64,000 bases of DNA from Gallionellaceae bacterium (GTDB lineage Bacteria > Pseudomonadota > Gammaproteobacteria > Burkholderiales > Gallionellaceae): positions 62,001 through 126,000 of the forward strand of contig VBWD01000002.1 of NCBI GenBank assembly GCA_006218055.1. The letters run 5' to 3'. Made by a program: the position numbers and the translations under genes. Under the pieces are notes generated by a model. That model was not told where the DNA came from. It saw only the letters and a program-made list of their open reading frames with translations, and searched no databases. Position 1 is the stretch's first letter. Each line of letters opens with the position of its first letter. Below are positions 26,888 through 36,880 of the stretch, piece by piece.

Positions 26888-28657
26888 TTATGGGATAAAT
26901 CGTTTGATGACCGCTTGCAAGGTCTCGTTCTGCGGATTGGCTTTTGCGTTCTCATTCCACACTTGTTGCGCGCCCTCCTTATCGCCACTCACCCATAAGG
27001 CTTCGCCCAGATGCGCGGCGATCTCGGGATCAGGATTGGCCTTGTAGGCACGACGCAGGAACTCAATGCTCTTGTCGTATTGGCCCAAACGGAAGTAACC
27101 CCAGCCCATGCTGTCAACGATGGCGATGTCGTCCGGTGCCAGCTTGTAGGCCTTCTCTACCAGCTCCATCGCTTCGAGGACGCGCACGTTGCGCTCCAAC
27201 CAACTGTAGCCCAGCGCGTTGTAAGGATGCGCGTTGTCCGGATCGACCTTGATGAGCTTGCGCAACAACTGCTCGAACGCATCCGGCTTGTTCAACTTGT
27301 CGGCGATGAGCGCACTCTGATAGAGCAACTCAGGTTCGTCGGGGAATTTCTCCAAGCCCTGAGCCAACACCTTAAAGCTCTCGTCGTATTTTTTCGCTTC
27401 GCGCAAGAACTGCGATTCGATCATCAATAATTGGATGCGCTGCGCATCATCCTTGGGCTTGGTTGATTTGAGTGCTTTGCGCGCATCCTCCAATTTGCCT
27501 GTCTTATTGAGCAAATAAGCGACGCGCAGGCGCGATGCATACAGATGTTCGCCGCCCTTGATCTGGCGATAGTGCTGTAGCGCCATCGCCTCGTCCTTCT
27601 TCGCCTCGCCCAACTGACCCAGGTAGTAGTTCAAGGTGTCGTCGTCTTTTTCCTTGCCTTTGCTCGCCAATGCCTGACGCAACTCTTGCTCTGCCCGGTC
27701 GAGTTCGCCCAACTGCAAAGAGATCATGGCGATGGCGAACGCCAACTCAGGAGAGCCAGGGCGTTGCTGCAACAAGCGACCGAACTCCTCACGTGCAGGC
27801 ACGTATTTCTTCTGCTCCAACAACATACGCGCGTAGAACAGACGTACATCCTTCTTGTCGTCATGCGTCTCCAAAAATCTCTTCAGCAATGCAGCGCTGG
27901 CTTCTGGGTCTTTACGTTGCAACAGTTGCGCTTCCAACACTACCGCGATATCCCACTCGGGACGTAGTTCCACCGCTTCGTGCGCTTCGTGCAGGGCCAG
28001 CTCGTGCTTGTTCGCGACCGAGGCTGACTGCGCCAACGCCCAATGTGCTTCCGGCACATTGGGATAGGGATGCGCCACCTCGATCAGCCAATCCAGCGCC
28101 GCCGCCTTGTCCGGCACACGCGCCAACAGCCCGTAGAGGTTCATGAAAGAGCGTCCGATATTCTGTGGATCAGAAGCCAGCAACTCGGTCACATGAGGCT
28201 GCGCTTCTTTTAACTTGCCCCCGCTCAACAACAACGACACCAACATCTGCTTCGCCAAGGGCGAGGTCGGCTCCAGTTGTTGCCACAATTTGAAGGCCTC
28301 TACCGATTGGTCATATTGATGCGCTTCGAAAGTGAGTTGCGCGGCACGACGCGCCACGCGCGGATCGCGTGTGGTCTTGGCGAGGTCGAGGTAAGCCTGT
28401 GCCGCCAACTCGGGGCGCCCACGTTGGGCGGCAATGTCGCCCAACAAGAACTCGTACAACAACCTATCCGTCAGCGCGACATTGGGCAGGTCTAGCTTGG
28501 GCGGCTCCACGATCTGTTCGAGGTGTGATCTATCCGTATTCGCATCGACACTGGCGACTTGGACAGGGGCGGGAGCAGATGCCTTTTGGGGCGCCTGTGC
28601 GCACGCAGTGAAGACCGGCAGTAGTAGGAGCAGCAGATGCTGTTTTGTGAGGGTCAT
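26888..28657 (-). CDS. TPR-repeat lipoprotein of unknown function
   Basis: 589 residues with a lipoprotein signal (LLPVFTAC). The rest is a chain of TPR helices from about residue 60 to the end, with clear repeats such as PELAAQAYLDLAKTTRDPRVA and NALGYSWLERNVRVLEAMEL. It probably is a periplasmic or outer-membrane scaffold. Its place directly before lolB is common in Betaproteobacteria, suggesting an envelope role, but no partner is known from the sequence. Confidence 0.88.
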   Translation of the reverse strand: MTLTKQHLLLLLLPVFTACAQAPQKASAPAPVQVASVDANTDRSHLEQIVEPPKLDLPNVALTDRLLYEFLLGDIAAQRGRPELAAQAYLDLAKTTRDPRVARRAAQLTFEAHQYDQSVEAFKLWQQLEPTSPLAKQMLVSLLLSGGKLKEAQPHVTELLASDPQNIGRSFMNLYGLLARVPDKAAALDWLIEVAHPYPNVPEAHWALAQSASVANKHELALHEAHEAVELRPEWDIAVVLEAQLLQRKDPEASAALLKRFLETHDDKKDVRLFYARMLLEQKKYVPAREEFGRLLQQRPGSPELAFAIAMISLQLGELDRAEQELRQALASKGKEKDDDTLNYYLGQLGEAKKDEAMALQHYRQIKGGEHLYASRLRVAYLLNKTGKLEDARKALKSTKPKDDAQRIQLLMIESQFLREAKKYDESFKVLAQGLEKFPDEPELLYQSALIADKLNKPDAFEQLLRKLIKVDPDNAHPYNALGYSWLERNVRVLEAMELVEKAYKLAPDDIAIVDSMGWGYFRLGQYDKSIEFLRRAYKANPDPEIAAHLGEALWVSGDKEGAQQVWNENAKANPQNETLQAVIKRFIP

Positions 28658-28736
28658 TTTGTAAGTGCGGCTTTGGTGCGAGGCGCTATATTAGGTTATA
28701 TTCATCGCAACTCAAAACCCCAGACACAACCCCACG

Positions 28737-29477
28737 ATGGCATCCCCGATCACCCTCTCTGCACACAACCTGACGCGCTTCCACGGCGGCCGCAGCGTGG
28801 TGACGGATGTATCTCTAGAACTCCATCGCGGCGAGGTGTTGGGCCTGCTAGGACACAACGGGGCGGGCAAGAGCACGACGCTGCAGATGTTGGCGGGTGC
28901 ATTGACACCGAACAGCGGGCACGTCGAGGTGTGTGATTTCAACCTCTCCAAACAACCCGCCTTGGGCAAGGCCTGTCTTGGCTTTTTGCCGGAACATCCC
29001 CCACTCTACAAAGACATGCGCGTGGATGACTATCTGACATTCGCCGCAAAGCTGCATCGCGTCTTGCCCGCACAGCTCACCGAATATCTGAATCTAGCCA
29101 AGCAACGTTGCGGGCTCAGCGACTGCGGAAAAAAACTTATTGGCACCCTCTCCAAAGGCTATCAACAGCGCGTCGGTATCGCGCAGGCGATCATCCACCA
29201 ACCTGCGGTGGTCATCCTTGATGAGCCGACCGTCGGACTCGACCCTACGCAGATACGCGACATCCGCGAACTCATTCGTGAGCTAGGCAACAGCAGCAGC
29301 GTGATCCTCTCCACCCATCTATTGCACGAGGTGGAGAACATCTGCGACCGCGCGCTGATACTGCAACAGGGCAAAGTCATCTTCAACGACACGACCGACG
29401 AGTTACGCCGCCACAGCGACATCGAATCGAGCTTCATCCGACTCACCGCTGTCCCAACAGAAGGGGCGACGACATGA
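28737..29477 (+). CDS. ABC transporter ATP-binding protein (GldA/ABC-2 type)
   Basis: 246 residues. Walker A GHNGAGKST, signature LSKGYQQRVGIAQAI, Walker B VVILDEPTVGLDP and the H-loop STHLLHEVE are all present. It pairs with the permease whose start overlaps its stop (ATGA) and with a GldG-like auxiliary protein. The set resembles the ATPase of ABC-2 exporters related to Bacteroidetes GldAFG; here it need not have anything to do with gliding. Substrate unknown. Confidence 0.9.
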   Translation: MASPITLSAHNLTRFHGGRSVVTDVSLELHRGEVLGLLGHNGAGKSTTLQMLAGALTPNSGHVEVCDFNLSKQPALGKACLGFLPEHPPLYKDMRVDDYLTFAAKLHRVLPAQLTEYLNLAKQRCGLSDCGKKLIGTLSKGYQQRVGIAQAIIHQPAVVILDEPTVGLDPTQIRDIRELIRELGNSSSVILSTHLLHEVENICDRALILQQGKVIFNDTTDELRRHSDIESSFIRLTAVPTEGATT

Positions 29478-30205
29478 TCCGCACACTCGCCAAGAAAGAG
29501 TTGCACACCCTGTTCGTCGCACCATCGACCTGGTGGATGCTCGCCCTGCTGCAATTCATCTTCGCGTGGTTCTATCTGGCGCGCATGGACGACTACCTGC
29601 AAGTGCAGGCACAACTGGCACAGATGGACAGTGCACCCGGCGCCACCATCTCCATCGCCGCTCCCCTCGCCAGCGTGCTTGCCATTGTGCTGATGATGTT
29701 GATACCGCTGTTCACCATGCGCCTCATCGCCGAAGAGCGCCGCAACCAGACTTGGATATTGCTGACCACCGCCCCCATCTCAGCCACAGACATTGTATTG
29801 GGTAAGTTCTTCGGCCTGCTAGCCATGCTCTCCATCATCATCGCGGCCTGCGCCGTGATGGTGTGCTCTTTGGCACTGGGCACTCACGCCGACTTCGGTT
29901 TGATCGCGGGCAACATCCTAGGCGTGTGGTTGCTTGCCGCCAGCTATGCCGCACTCGGCCTCTTCTTCTCGTCGCTCACACGCCAACCTGTCGTCGCCGC
30001 ATTCGGCGCACTGGCTGTGTCTTTCGGATTGTGGATGTTGGAGATGAGTAGCGGCGCAGTGCGTGTGCTCTCGCCCAACGTGCATTTCCAGAACTTGAAC
30101 GTCGGTCTCATCAGCAGCGCCGACCTCATCTATTTCGTACTATTTATCGTTGGCTTCTTGTTGCTCACCATCGAACACATCCGACGCGAACGGGGAGGTG
30201 TGTGA
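29474..30205 (+). CDS. ABC-2 type permease (GldF-like)
   Basis: 243 residues with about six hydrophobic segments (for example ASVLAIVLMMLIPLFTMRL, LLAMLSIIIAACAVMVC and YFVLFIVGFLLLTIEHI). The motif FTMRLIAEERRNQTWILLTT, with the conserved E-R cytosolic loop, is typical of ABC-2 permeases of the GldF/NosY type. Overlapping starts and stops tie it to both neighbouring genes. Confidence 0.87.
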   Translation: MIRTLAKKELHTLFVAPSTWWMLALLQFIFAWFYLARMDDYLQVQAQLAQMDSAPGATISIAAPLASVLAIVLMMLIPLFTMRLIAEERRNQTWILLTTAPISATDIVLGKFFGLLAMLSIIIAACAVMVCSLALGTHADFGLIAGNILGVWLLAASYAALGLFFSSLTRQPVVAAFGALAVSFGLWMLEMSSGAVRVLSPNVHFQNLNVGLISSADLIYFVLFIVGFLLLTIEHIRRERGGV

Positions 30206-31521
30206 TGACCAAATCCAATATGCGCCACCTGCTTTTCTTCGTACTGCTCTGCGCCAGCATCGTTGGTATCTATCAGCTTGCCGCACGTTTCCCTGCACAG
30301 TGGGATGCCACACAGAACGCGCTGAACAGTTTGGAGCCGGGCAGTGCCGATGTGCTGAAGCAACTGGAGGGCCCGCTCAACATCACCGTGTATGTCACTG
30401 AACAAGATGCCAAGCAAGGCGACGTACGCAAACTGGTGCGCGAATTCATCGCGCTCTACCAACGCTACAAATCGGATATCAATCTCACCTTCGTCGACCC
30501 AGTGAAAGAACCGGAAGCCACTCGCAAGTCCGGCATCCAAGGCAACGGCGAGATGGTGGTGGAATTCGCAGGACGCAAAGAACACATCACCACGCTCAAC
30601 GAACAGACGCTGACCAGCGCCCTGCTACGTTTGGCGCATGGCAAAGAGCAGATGTTGATGTACGTAAGCGGCCACGGCGAACGCAAGCTAGATGGCACTG
30701 CCAACCATGACCTCGGCGAGTTCGGTCGTCGTTTGGAGCAGAACGGCTACCGTATCGCATCGCTCAACCTCACCATCGCACAAGACGTACCAGACAACGT
30801 CGGCGTGCTAGTCATCACCCAACCGCAGACGAAGCTGTTCCCCGGTGAGACTACCAAGTTGCTGCGTCATATCGAACGCGGCGGCAATGTGTTGTGGTTG
30901 CTGGATGCCGAGCCTTTACGCGGGCTTGAGCCTATCGCAGAAAAGATGGACATCGTGCTCACACCCGGTGTCGTGCTCGACCCAGCCGCCCAACAGATGA
31001 ACGCGCCAGCCGATTGGACTTTGGGAACGGGCTACGCACCGCACGCCATCACGCAGAACTTCGATCTCATCACCGTGTTCCCTTACGCACGCGCACTGGG
31101 TACGGAAGATGAATCGACATGGGAACGCCACATCTTGGTCGAGGGGGCGATGAACGGCTGGGTGAGCACGACCGGTGCGGCCCGCTTCGATAAGAAACGC
31201 GACATCCCCGGGCCAGTGAGCCTCGCCCTTGCATTGCAGCGCAACGTGGGGGAACGCGAGCAACGTATCGTCGTTGTGGGCAGTGGCAGCTTCCTCTCCA
31301 ATGCCTACTCGGGCAACGGCGGCAATCTCGATCTCGGCATGAACATGATGAACTGGCTAGCAGGTGAAGAACGACTCATCACCCTCGCCCCGCACACCGC
31401 AAAAGATGGCGCACTCACTTTAAGCAAGCGTGAACTCACCGTATTGAGTAGCACTCTGCTGATCGTGATCCCACTACTTCTCATCGCCATGGGTGGCTGG
31501 CTGTGGTGGCGCAGAAGATAA
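30205..31521 (+). CDS. GldG-like auxiliary protein of the ABC system
   Basis: 438 residues from the ATG at 30205, whose TGATG overlaps the permease stop. It has an N-terminal membrane segment (LLFFVLLCASIVGIY), a large periplasmic part with a thioredoxin-like/ABC-aux layout (NITVYVTE, LMYVSGHGERKLDG, VLVITQPQTKLFPGE) and a C-terminal membrane segment before WLWWRRR. This is the ABC_transp_aux family. It may bind a substrate or couple the exporter to the envelope. mutM begins directly after its stop. Confidence 0.85.
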   Translation: MTKSNMRHLLFFVLLCASIVGIYQLAARFPAQWDATQNALNSLEPGSADVLKQLEGPLNITVYVTEQDAKQGDVRKLVREFIALYQRYKSDINLTFVDPVKEPEATRKSGIQGNGEMVVEFAGRKEHITTLNEQTLTSALLRLAHGKEQMLMYVSGHGERKLDGTANHDLGEFGRRLEQNGYRIASLNLTIAQDVPDNVGVLVITQPQTKLFPGETTKLLRHIERGGNVLWLLDAEPLRGLEPIAEKMDIVLTPGVVLDPAAQQMNAPADWTLGTGYAPHAITQNFDLITVFPYARALGTEDESTWERHILVEGAMNGWVSTTGAARFDKKRDIPGPVSLALALQRNVGEREQRIVVVGSGSFLSNAYSGNGGNLDLGMNMMNWLAGEERLITLAPHTAKDGALTLSKRELTVLSSTLLIVIPLLLIAMGGWLWWRRR

Positions 31522-32397
31522 ATGCCTGAACTCCCCGAAGTAGAGACCACGCTGCGCGGCATCGCGCCGCATCTGCAAGGCGAAGTCGTCAGCGACATCA
31601 TCATCCGCAACGCCAGCCTGCGTTGGCCTATCCCCAAAGACTTGTCCAAGCTGTTACGTGGACACACCGTGCGCAGCTTGCATCGCCGTGCCAAATACAT
31701 CCTCGTCGCCTTCGATCACGGCACGCTCATCCTGCACCTCGGCATGAGCGGCAGCCTGCGTATCCTGCCGCACGGCACACCGCCCGAGAAACACGACCAC
31801 TTCGATCTAGTCTTAGGCAATAGCGAGTTGATGCGCCTGCGTGATCCGCGTCGTTTCGGTGCTGTGTTGTGGCATGAGGGAGATGTTGCGGAACATGCCC
31901 TGCTATCTCACCTCGGCCCAGAACCACTCACGCCAGACTTACTCCTTCCCCCTCGCAGGGGGAAGGTTGGGATGGGGGTAGAGTCGAGGAATACCAACGT
32001 TTCTACCCCCTCCCTAGCCCTCCCCCTGCATGGGGGAGTGGATGTGGTGTTCGACACAAACTATCTCTACCAAGCCCTGCGCAAACGTAGCGCCCCGATC
32101 AAGCTCGCCATCATGGATAGTCAGTTGGTGGTCGGTGTAGGCAACATCTACGCCAACGAGGCACTGTTCCGCGCAGGGATCAAACCGCAACTCGCCGCGA
32201 ACAAAGTGAGCCGAGCACGTTGCGAACGTCTGGTTCAAACCATCAAGGAAGTATTACGCGAGGCGATCGAACAAGGCGGCAGTAGCTTGCGTGACTTCAT
32301 CCACAGCGATGGGTCGAGCGGCTATTTCCAACAACACTATTTTGTCTACGGCAGAAAAGACGAAGCGTGCAAACACTGCCCGCAGTGCCAGAAATAA
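31522..32397 (+). CDS. mutM: Formamidopyrimidine-DNA glycosylase MutM, with an inserted repeat and a truncated zinc finger
   Basis: 291 residues. The N-terminal PELPEVETT (catalytic proline and glutamate), the RRAKY lysine and the late VVGVGNIYANEALFRAGI are intact. A family A-like repeat (31941-32041) adds about 33 residues after LGPEPLTPD. The C-terminal finger, normally Cys-x2-Cys-x16-Cys-x2-Cys, reads ACKHCPQCQK: about 17 residues and one cysteine are missing, as if two short similar segments had recombined. The finger binds DNA in this family, so activity in removing 8-oxoguanine is doubtful. Confidence 0.92.
   Translation: MPELPEVETTLRGIAPHLQGEVVSDIIIRNASLRWPIPKDLSKLLRGHTVRSLHRRAKYILVAFDHGTLILHLGMSGSLRILPHGTPPEKHDHFDLVLGNSELMRLRDPRRFGAVLWHEGDVAEHALLSHLGPEPLTPDLLLPPRRGKVGMGVESRNTNVSTPSLALPLHGGVDVVFDTNYLYQALRKRSAPIKLAIMDSQLVVGVGNIYANEALFRAGIKPQLAANKVSRARCERLVQTIKEVLREAIEQGGSSLRDFIHSDGSSGYFQQHYFVYGRKDEACKHCPQCQK
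31941..32041. repeat. Family A-like palindromic repeat inside mutM
   Basis: CTTCCCCCTCGCAGGGGGAAGG with GGGATGGGGGTAGAG, then CTACCCCCTCCCTAGCCCTC and CCCCTGCATGGGG, form two stems within larger arms (GGGGGTAGA / TCTACCCCC). The frame is kept through all of it. This variant uses CTTCCCCC-GGGGGAAG stems, as does the left half of the 18480 copy. Confidence 0.75.
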
Positions 32398-32400
32398 AGG

Positions 32401-33000
32401 TCACTTGTACTTGCGCACCAAGCCCACCAGTATCCCGAATATCTCCAACGTACCTTGCGGATGGATCACGGGGTAATCTGGATTCTCAGGACGCAAGACG
32501 AACTTGCCACCTTCCTTGCCCAAGGTCTTCAGGGTGAAATCGCCATCCACGATAGCGACCACGATGTCGCCCACGTTGGCTAGGTTGCGCTTCTCCACCA
32601 CCGCCAGATCTCCGTCATGGATGCCCGCACCGATCATCGAATCCCCCTTCACCGGGATCAAGGTGGTCTTGGAAGGCGTATCGATGAGCATGTCATCGAT
32701 GACGTGATAGTCACCATGTGACGAACCCACCATGACTGGCATACCCGCTGGCACCGAGGCATCCGCCACGTGCCGCGCGAAGAAGTTGCTGGTCGGTATC
32801 CACATACCATCCGGCGTACGCTCGACGAATCCTGCTTTTTCCAGACGATCGAGAATCGCCTTCACCCATGACTTGGATGCGATGCCGAACACATCACACA
32901 ACGAAGCATAGGAAGGGATGCTCTTCCAGTCGGCGTAATAGTCTTGCAGCTTGGAGAGATACTCGGCATCTCGCGTATTGGATGGATTGGAATCGGTCAT
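32401..33000 (-). CDS. lexA: LexA-like SOS repressor (S24 peptidase)
   Basis: 199 residues. The N-terminal half is a winged helix (SYASLCDVFGIASKSWVKAILDRLEKAGFVER) that differs from E. coli LexA. The autocleavage site VPAGMPV has the Ala-Gly bond, the catalytic serine is in VKGDSMIGAGI and the lysine in GDFTLKTLG. It should repress DNA-damage genes until RecA triggers self-cleavage. Two 14-base boxes upstream (33016-33054) suggest self-regulation. It converges on mutM. Whether this is the only LexA of the genome cannot be seen. Confidence 0.85.
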   Translation of the reverse strand: MTDSNPSNTRDAEYLSKLQDYYADWKSIPSYASLCDVFGIASKSWVKAILDRLEKAGFVERTPDGMWIPTSNFFARHVADASVPAGMPVMVGSSHGDYHVIDDMLIDTPSKTTLIPVKGDSMIGAGIHDGDLAVVEKRNLANVGDIVVAIVDGDFTLKTLGKEGGKFVLRPENPDYPVIHPQGTLEIFGILVGLVRKYK

Positions 33001-33015
33001 GGCGACACCTTTAAC

Positions 33016-33054
33016 AGAACGAACGTGCTGAGCATCGTAAAGAACGGACGTTCT
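33016..33054 (-). promoter_or_regulatory. Two probable LexA operators of GAAC-N4-GTTC type
   Basis: AGAACGGACGTTCT (33041-33054) is a near-perfect palindrome and AGAACGAACGTGCT (33016-33029) is the same motif with one mismatch in its right arm. They lie 16 and 41 bases before the start of the LexA-like gene and begin 25 bases apart. The GAAC-N4-GTTC form resembles the Gram-positive SOS box more than the E. coli CTGT-N8-ACAG box. Confidence 0.65.
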
Positions 33055-33065
33055 GATGTCAAATA

Positions 33066-33344
33066 CTATGTGACGCTTAACTTGCCTTGCGACAGTCTTC
33101 TCTTTTCCTGAGGCAGTAGGTCAGCAACTAGATCTCCCATGCTGACACCTAACGCGAAAGCAATACTCTCAATATTGCAAATTGAAATATTTCGCTCACC
33201 ACGTTCAACCGAACTAATGTAATTCGGATGAAGCCCAGCGGCCTCCGCAACCTTCTCTTGGGTAAGTTTTCTTTCAAGTCGAATGCGGCGCATATTCGCC
33301 GCAAACAACTGCTGCGCTCTATGCTTTTGAGTTGGGTTCTGCAT
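33066..33344 (-). CDS. XRE-family helix-turn-helix regulator
   Basis: 92 residues from the ATG at 33344 (a TTG at 33374 is possible). The Cro/C1 helix-turn-helix reads NMRRIRLERKLTQEKVAEAA followed by GLHPNYISSVERGERNIS, a good match to the class. It is divergent from the methyltransferase gene, with a perfect 17-bp inverted repeat between them. Base composition is lower in GC than the flanks, suggesting acquired DNA. Its targets may be the shared intergenic region. Confidence 0.85.
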   Translation of the reverse strand: MQNPTQKHRAQQLFAANMRRIRLERKLTQEKVAEAAGLHPNYISSVERGERNISICNIESIAFALGVSMGDLVADLLPQEKRRLSQGKLSVT

Positions 33345-33380
33345 GTCGGGAGTTTTTCCGATTGCACAATCCAAAACAAC

Positions 33381-33438
33381 ACACTTTGAGTTTGGTTTGC
33401 TATCCAGTAAACTCGCGCCCCAACCAAACTCAAAGTGT
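33381..33438. promoter_or_regulatory. Perfect 17-bp inverted repeat between divergent XRE and methyltransferase genes
   Basis: ACACTTTGAGTTTGGTT (33381-33397) and AACCAAACTCAAAGTGT (33422-33438) are exact complements around a 24-base loop. The repeat fills most of the gap, so it overlaps both promoters. It may be the operator of the XRE regulator, an mRNA hairpin, or a trace of an inserted element. Confidence 0.6.
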
Positions 33439-33450
33439 TAAATATAAATT

Positions 33451-34191
33451 ATGGGACTCAGCACATCATCCATTCACGACGCAGCAGTCCGTATGGTTTC
33501 CAAGCTACATTCAGAGTTTCCTTGTGAACATTTGGATATTGGCGCCGGGCACGGCGAGTTGATTGAGTTAATGCGGACTAAATTTGAACTTCAATCATCA
33601 GCATGCGACTACACGGATAGCCTGATGAAGCTATCCAATGTCAGCGTAAAAATCGCAGACCTGAGCAATGAAAGATTACCCTTCCCAGATGAATCATTTG
33701 ACCTAGTGACCTGCACTGAGGTCATCGAACACCTTGAGCATTACCGTAGCACGTTGAGAGACATACACCGCGTACTAAAGCCGAATGGAACATTGGTTTT
33801 AACTACCCCCAACATTTTGAATCTTAAATCGCGAATTCGCTTTTTGATTTTTGGCTTCTACAACTTATTTGGCCCACTGCATGTAAGCGAAAGCGAACTA
33901 CATACAACTGGCGGCCACATCAATCCAGTTTCGTATTTCTTTCTGTCCCATTCGTTACTTGATGCTGGATTTAAAAACATTGAGGTATCTATAGATAAGA
34001 AGCAGGGCTCATCGTTGGTGTGGCTGCTGCCGCTTTGGATTCCCATTCAATTATTTTCCAAACTCACTTTGCGCAAAGAGAAGCGTAAGTACAAGACAGT
34101 TGATGAACACAATGAGGGATTTGTTCTGCAAATGAACAGTCTCGATATTTTGCTCGGAAGAACAATCGTAGTGGGATGCAAGCGCGCATAG
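33451..34191 (+). CDS. Class I SAM-dependent methyltransferase
   Basis: 246 residues. The SAM-binding motif I reads HLDIGAGHGELIELM, followed by FDLVTCTEVIEHLEHY and HRVLKPNGTLVLTTPN, the usual UbiE/Methyltransf_11 pattern. The C-terminal part has a hydrophobic stretch (WLLPLWIPIQLF) that may touch the membrane. Homologues of this type act on small molecules or cell-surface sugars; the substrate is not evident. Its lower GC and isolated context suggest horizontal transfer. Confidence 0.8.
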   Translation: MGLSTSSIHDAAVRMVSKLHSEFPCEHLDIGAGHGELIELMRTKFELQSSACDYTDSLMKLSNVSVKIADLSNERLPFPDESFDLVTCTEVIEHLEHYRSTLRDIHRVLKPNGTLVLTTPNILNLKSRIRFLIFGFYNLFGPLHVSESELHTTGGHINPVSYFFLSHSLLDAGFKNIEVSIDKKQGSSLVWLLPLWIPIQLFSKLTLRKEKRKYKTVDEHNEGFVLQMNSLDILLGRTIVVGCKRA

Positions 34192-34237
34192 GAACAATAG
34201 GAGACGCTTCTTAGAGGACATAGGAAGTCGTCCTATG

Positions 34238-34276
34238 CAACAAAAAGCCCGCCAAACTCTGGCGGGCTTTTTGTTG
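34238..34276. terminator. Strong bidirectional terminator between methyltransferase and ferredoxin genes
   Basis: CAACAAAAAGCCCGCCA and TGGCGGGCTTTTTGTTG are perfect complements with a five-base loop, giving a U-tract on both strands. It serves the two convergent genes. A second small hairpin (ATAGGA-TCCTAT) lies just before it at about 34220-34236. Confidence 0.88.
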
Positions 34277-34289
34277 AGTGGCGTTTAGC

Positions 34290-35563
<1,274 letters not shown>

Positions 35564-35571
<8 letters not shown>

Positions 35572-36880
35572 TTTTCTTCTCCGACTCAGGCGCTCCAACG
35601 ATGATGGTTGCCATCGCATTAGGATCGATACGTCGCTTGAAGGCGTCGTGTATCTGTTTGGTGGTGACGGCATCGACTTGCTGGGTGAAGTCATCCAGAT
35701 AGGTCAGCGGCATGTGGTAGAAACCGATGACACTGAGGTAGTCCAATATCTTTCTGTTGCTATCGATGCGTAGCGGGAAGCCACCGATGATATTGTCCTT
35801 GGCCGCTTGCAACTCTTTCTCGGTCACGCCCTTCGCCACGAAAGTATCCAAGGTCTGGCGCACCACCTTCAACGCTTCATCTGCTTGTTCTTTCTTGGTC
35901 TGCAAACCGATCTGGAACGCGCCCGGCTGCTGCATCGGCATGAAGTAGCTATAGACGCTGTAAGCCATACCACGCTTCTCGCGCACCTCGTTCATCAAGC
36001 GCGACACAAATCCACCGCCCCCCAAGATGTAGTTACCGACGTACAGTGGAAAGTAGTCCGCATCGTTGCGTGCGATACCCGGGGTGCCGATGAGGATGTG
36101 GCTCTGGCTGGCAGGATGGGCGATGCGTTGTTCACTCGCCGCGATCTTGGCGGCGACCGCTGGCAAGGTGGTGGACGAACCGCCTTGCGGCAGATTGGCG
36201 GTAAGTTGCTGTGCGATGGCTTCCGCTTGCTTCCGAGTCACGTCGCCCATCAAGGCGACGACCGCGTTCTTGGCGTTGTAATGCGCACGGTAGAAAGCTT
36301 CCAGATCGGCACGATTTATCTTTTCGACATCCGCCACTTCAGTCTGCCAACCGTAAGGATGGTTGCCGAACACGGCTTTGCCGAACGCTTTTTCGGACAG
36401 ATGCTCGGGCTTGGTCTCCGCTTCTTTCAAACCCGCGATAAGGCTGGCCTTGTTGCGCACCAGCACGGCTTCAGGGAAAACGGGTTGCTGCAACACGCGC
36501 GCGACGATGTCGAGCGCAGCATCACGTTCTGCCGCACTGCTTAAAGTACGCAAGGAGATAGATGCTCTATCCGCATCGAAACTGCCACCCAACTGCGCGC
36601 CGATGTCCGCCATCTTGCGTGAGATGTCGTCTTCACTCAGCCCTTGAGCACCCGCATCGAGCAGGCCATGCGTCATACCTGCCACACCGATTTTGTCGAC
36701 TGCGTCGTAGGCATCGCCAGCGGCAAAATTCACTGCCACATCAAGCATCGGCAAGTCGTGATCTTCCACAAAATAGACTTGTGCGCCGCTGGGAGCTTGC
36801 CAGTGCTGGATCTTGGGCGTGGCGTAGGCGCTGCTCGCCACGCAGCATAGCGCGAGGACTGCGATCAACTTAGTGCGCAT
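35564..36880 (-). CDS. M16 peptidase-like protein, non-catalytic subunit
   Basis: 438 residues with a signal peptide (LALCCVASSAYA). It has the M16 two-lobe layout but the zinc motif HxxEH is absent: the position reads GVAGMTHGLLDAG. The R...Y motif of inactive partners is present (REKRGMAYSVYSYF). It probably forms a periplasmic heterodimer with the catalytic subunit encoded just upstream, which it overlaps by 11 bases. Confidence 0.9.

Noticed and set aside
28737-31521. GldA/F/G-like genes as a gliding motility system
   Set aside because: Only the ABC part is present, the organism has flagella genes, and this ABC family is widespread in bacteria that do not glide.
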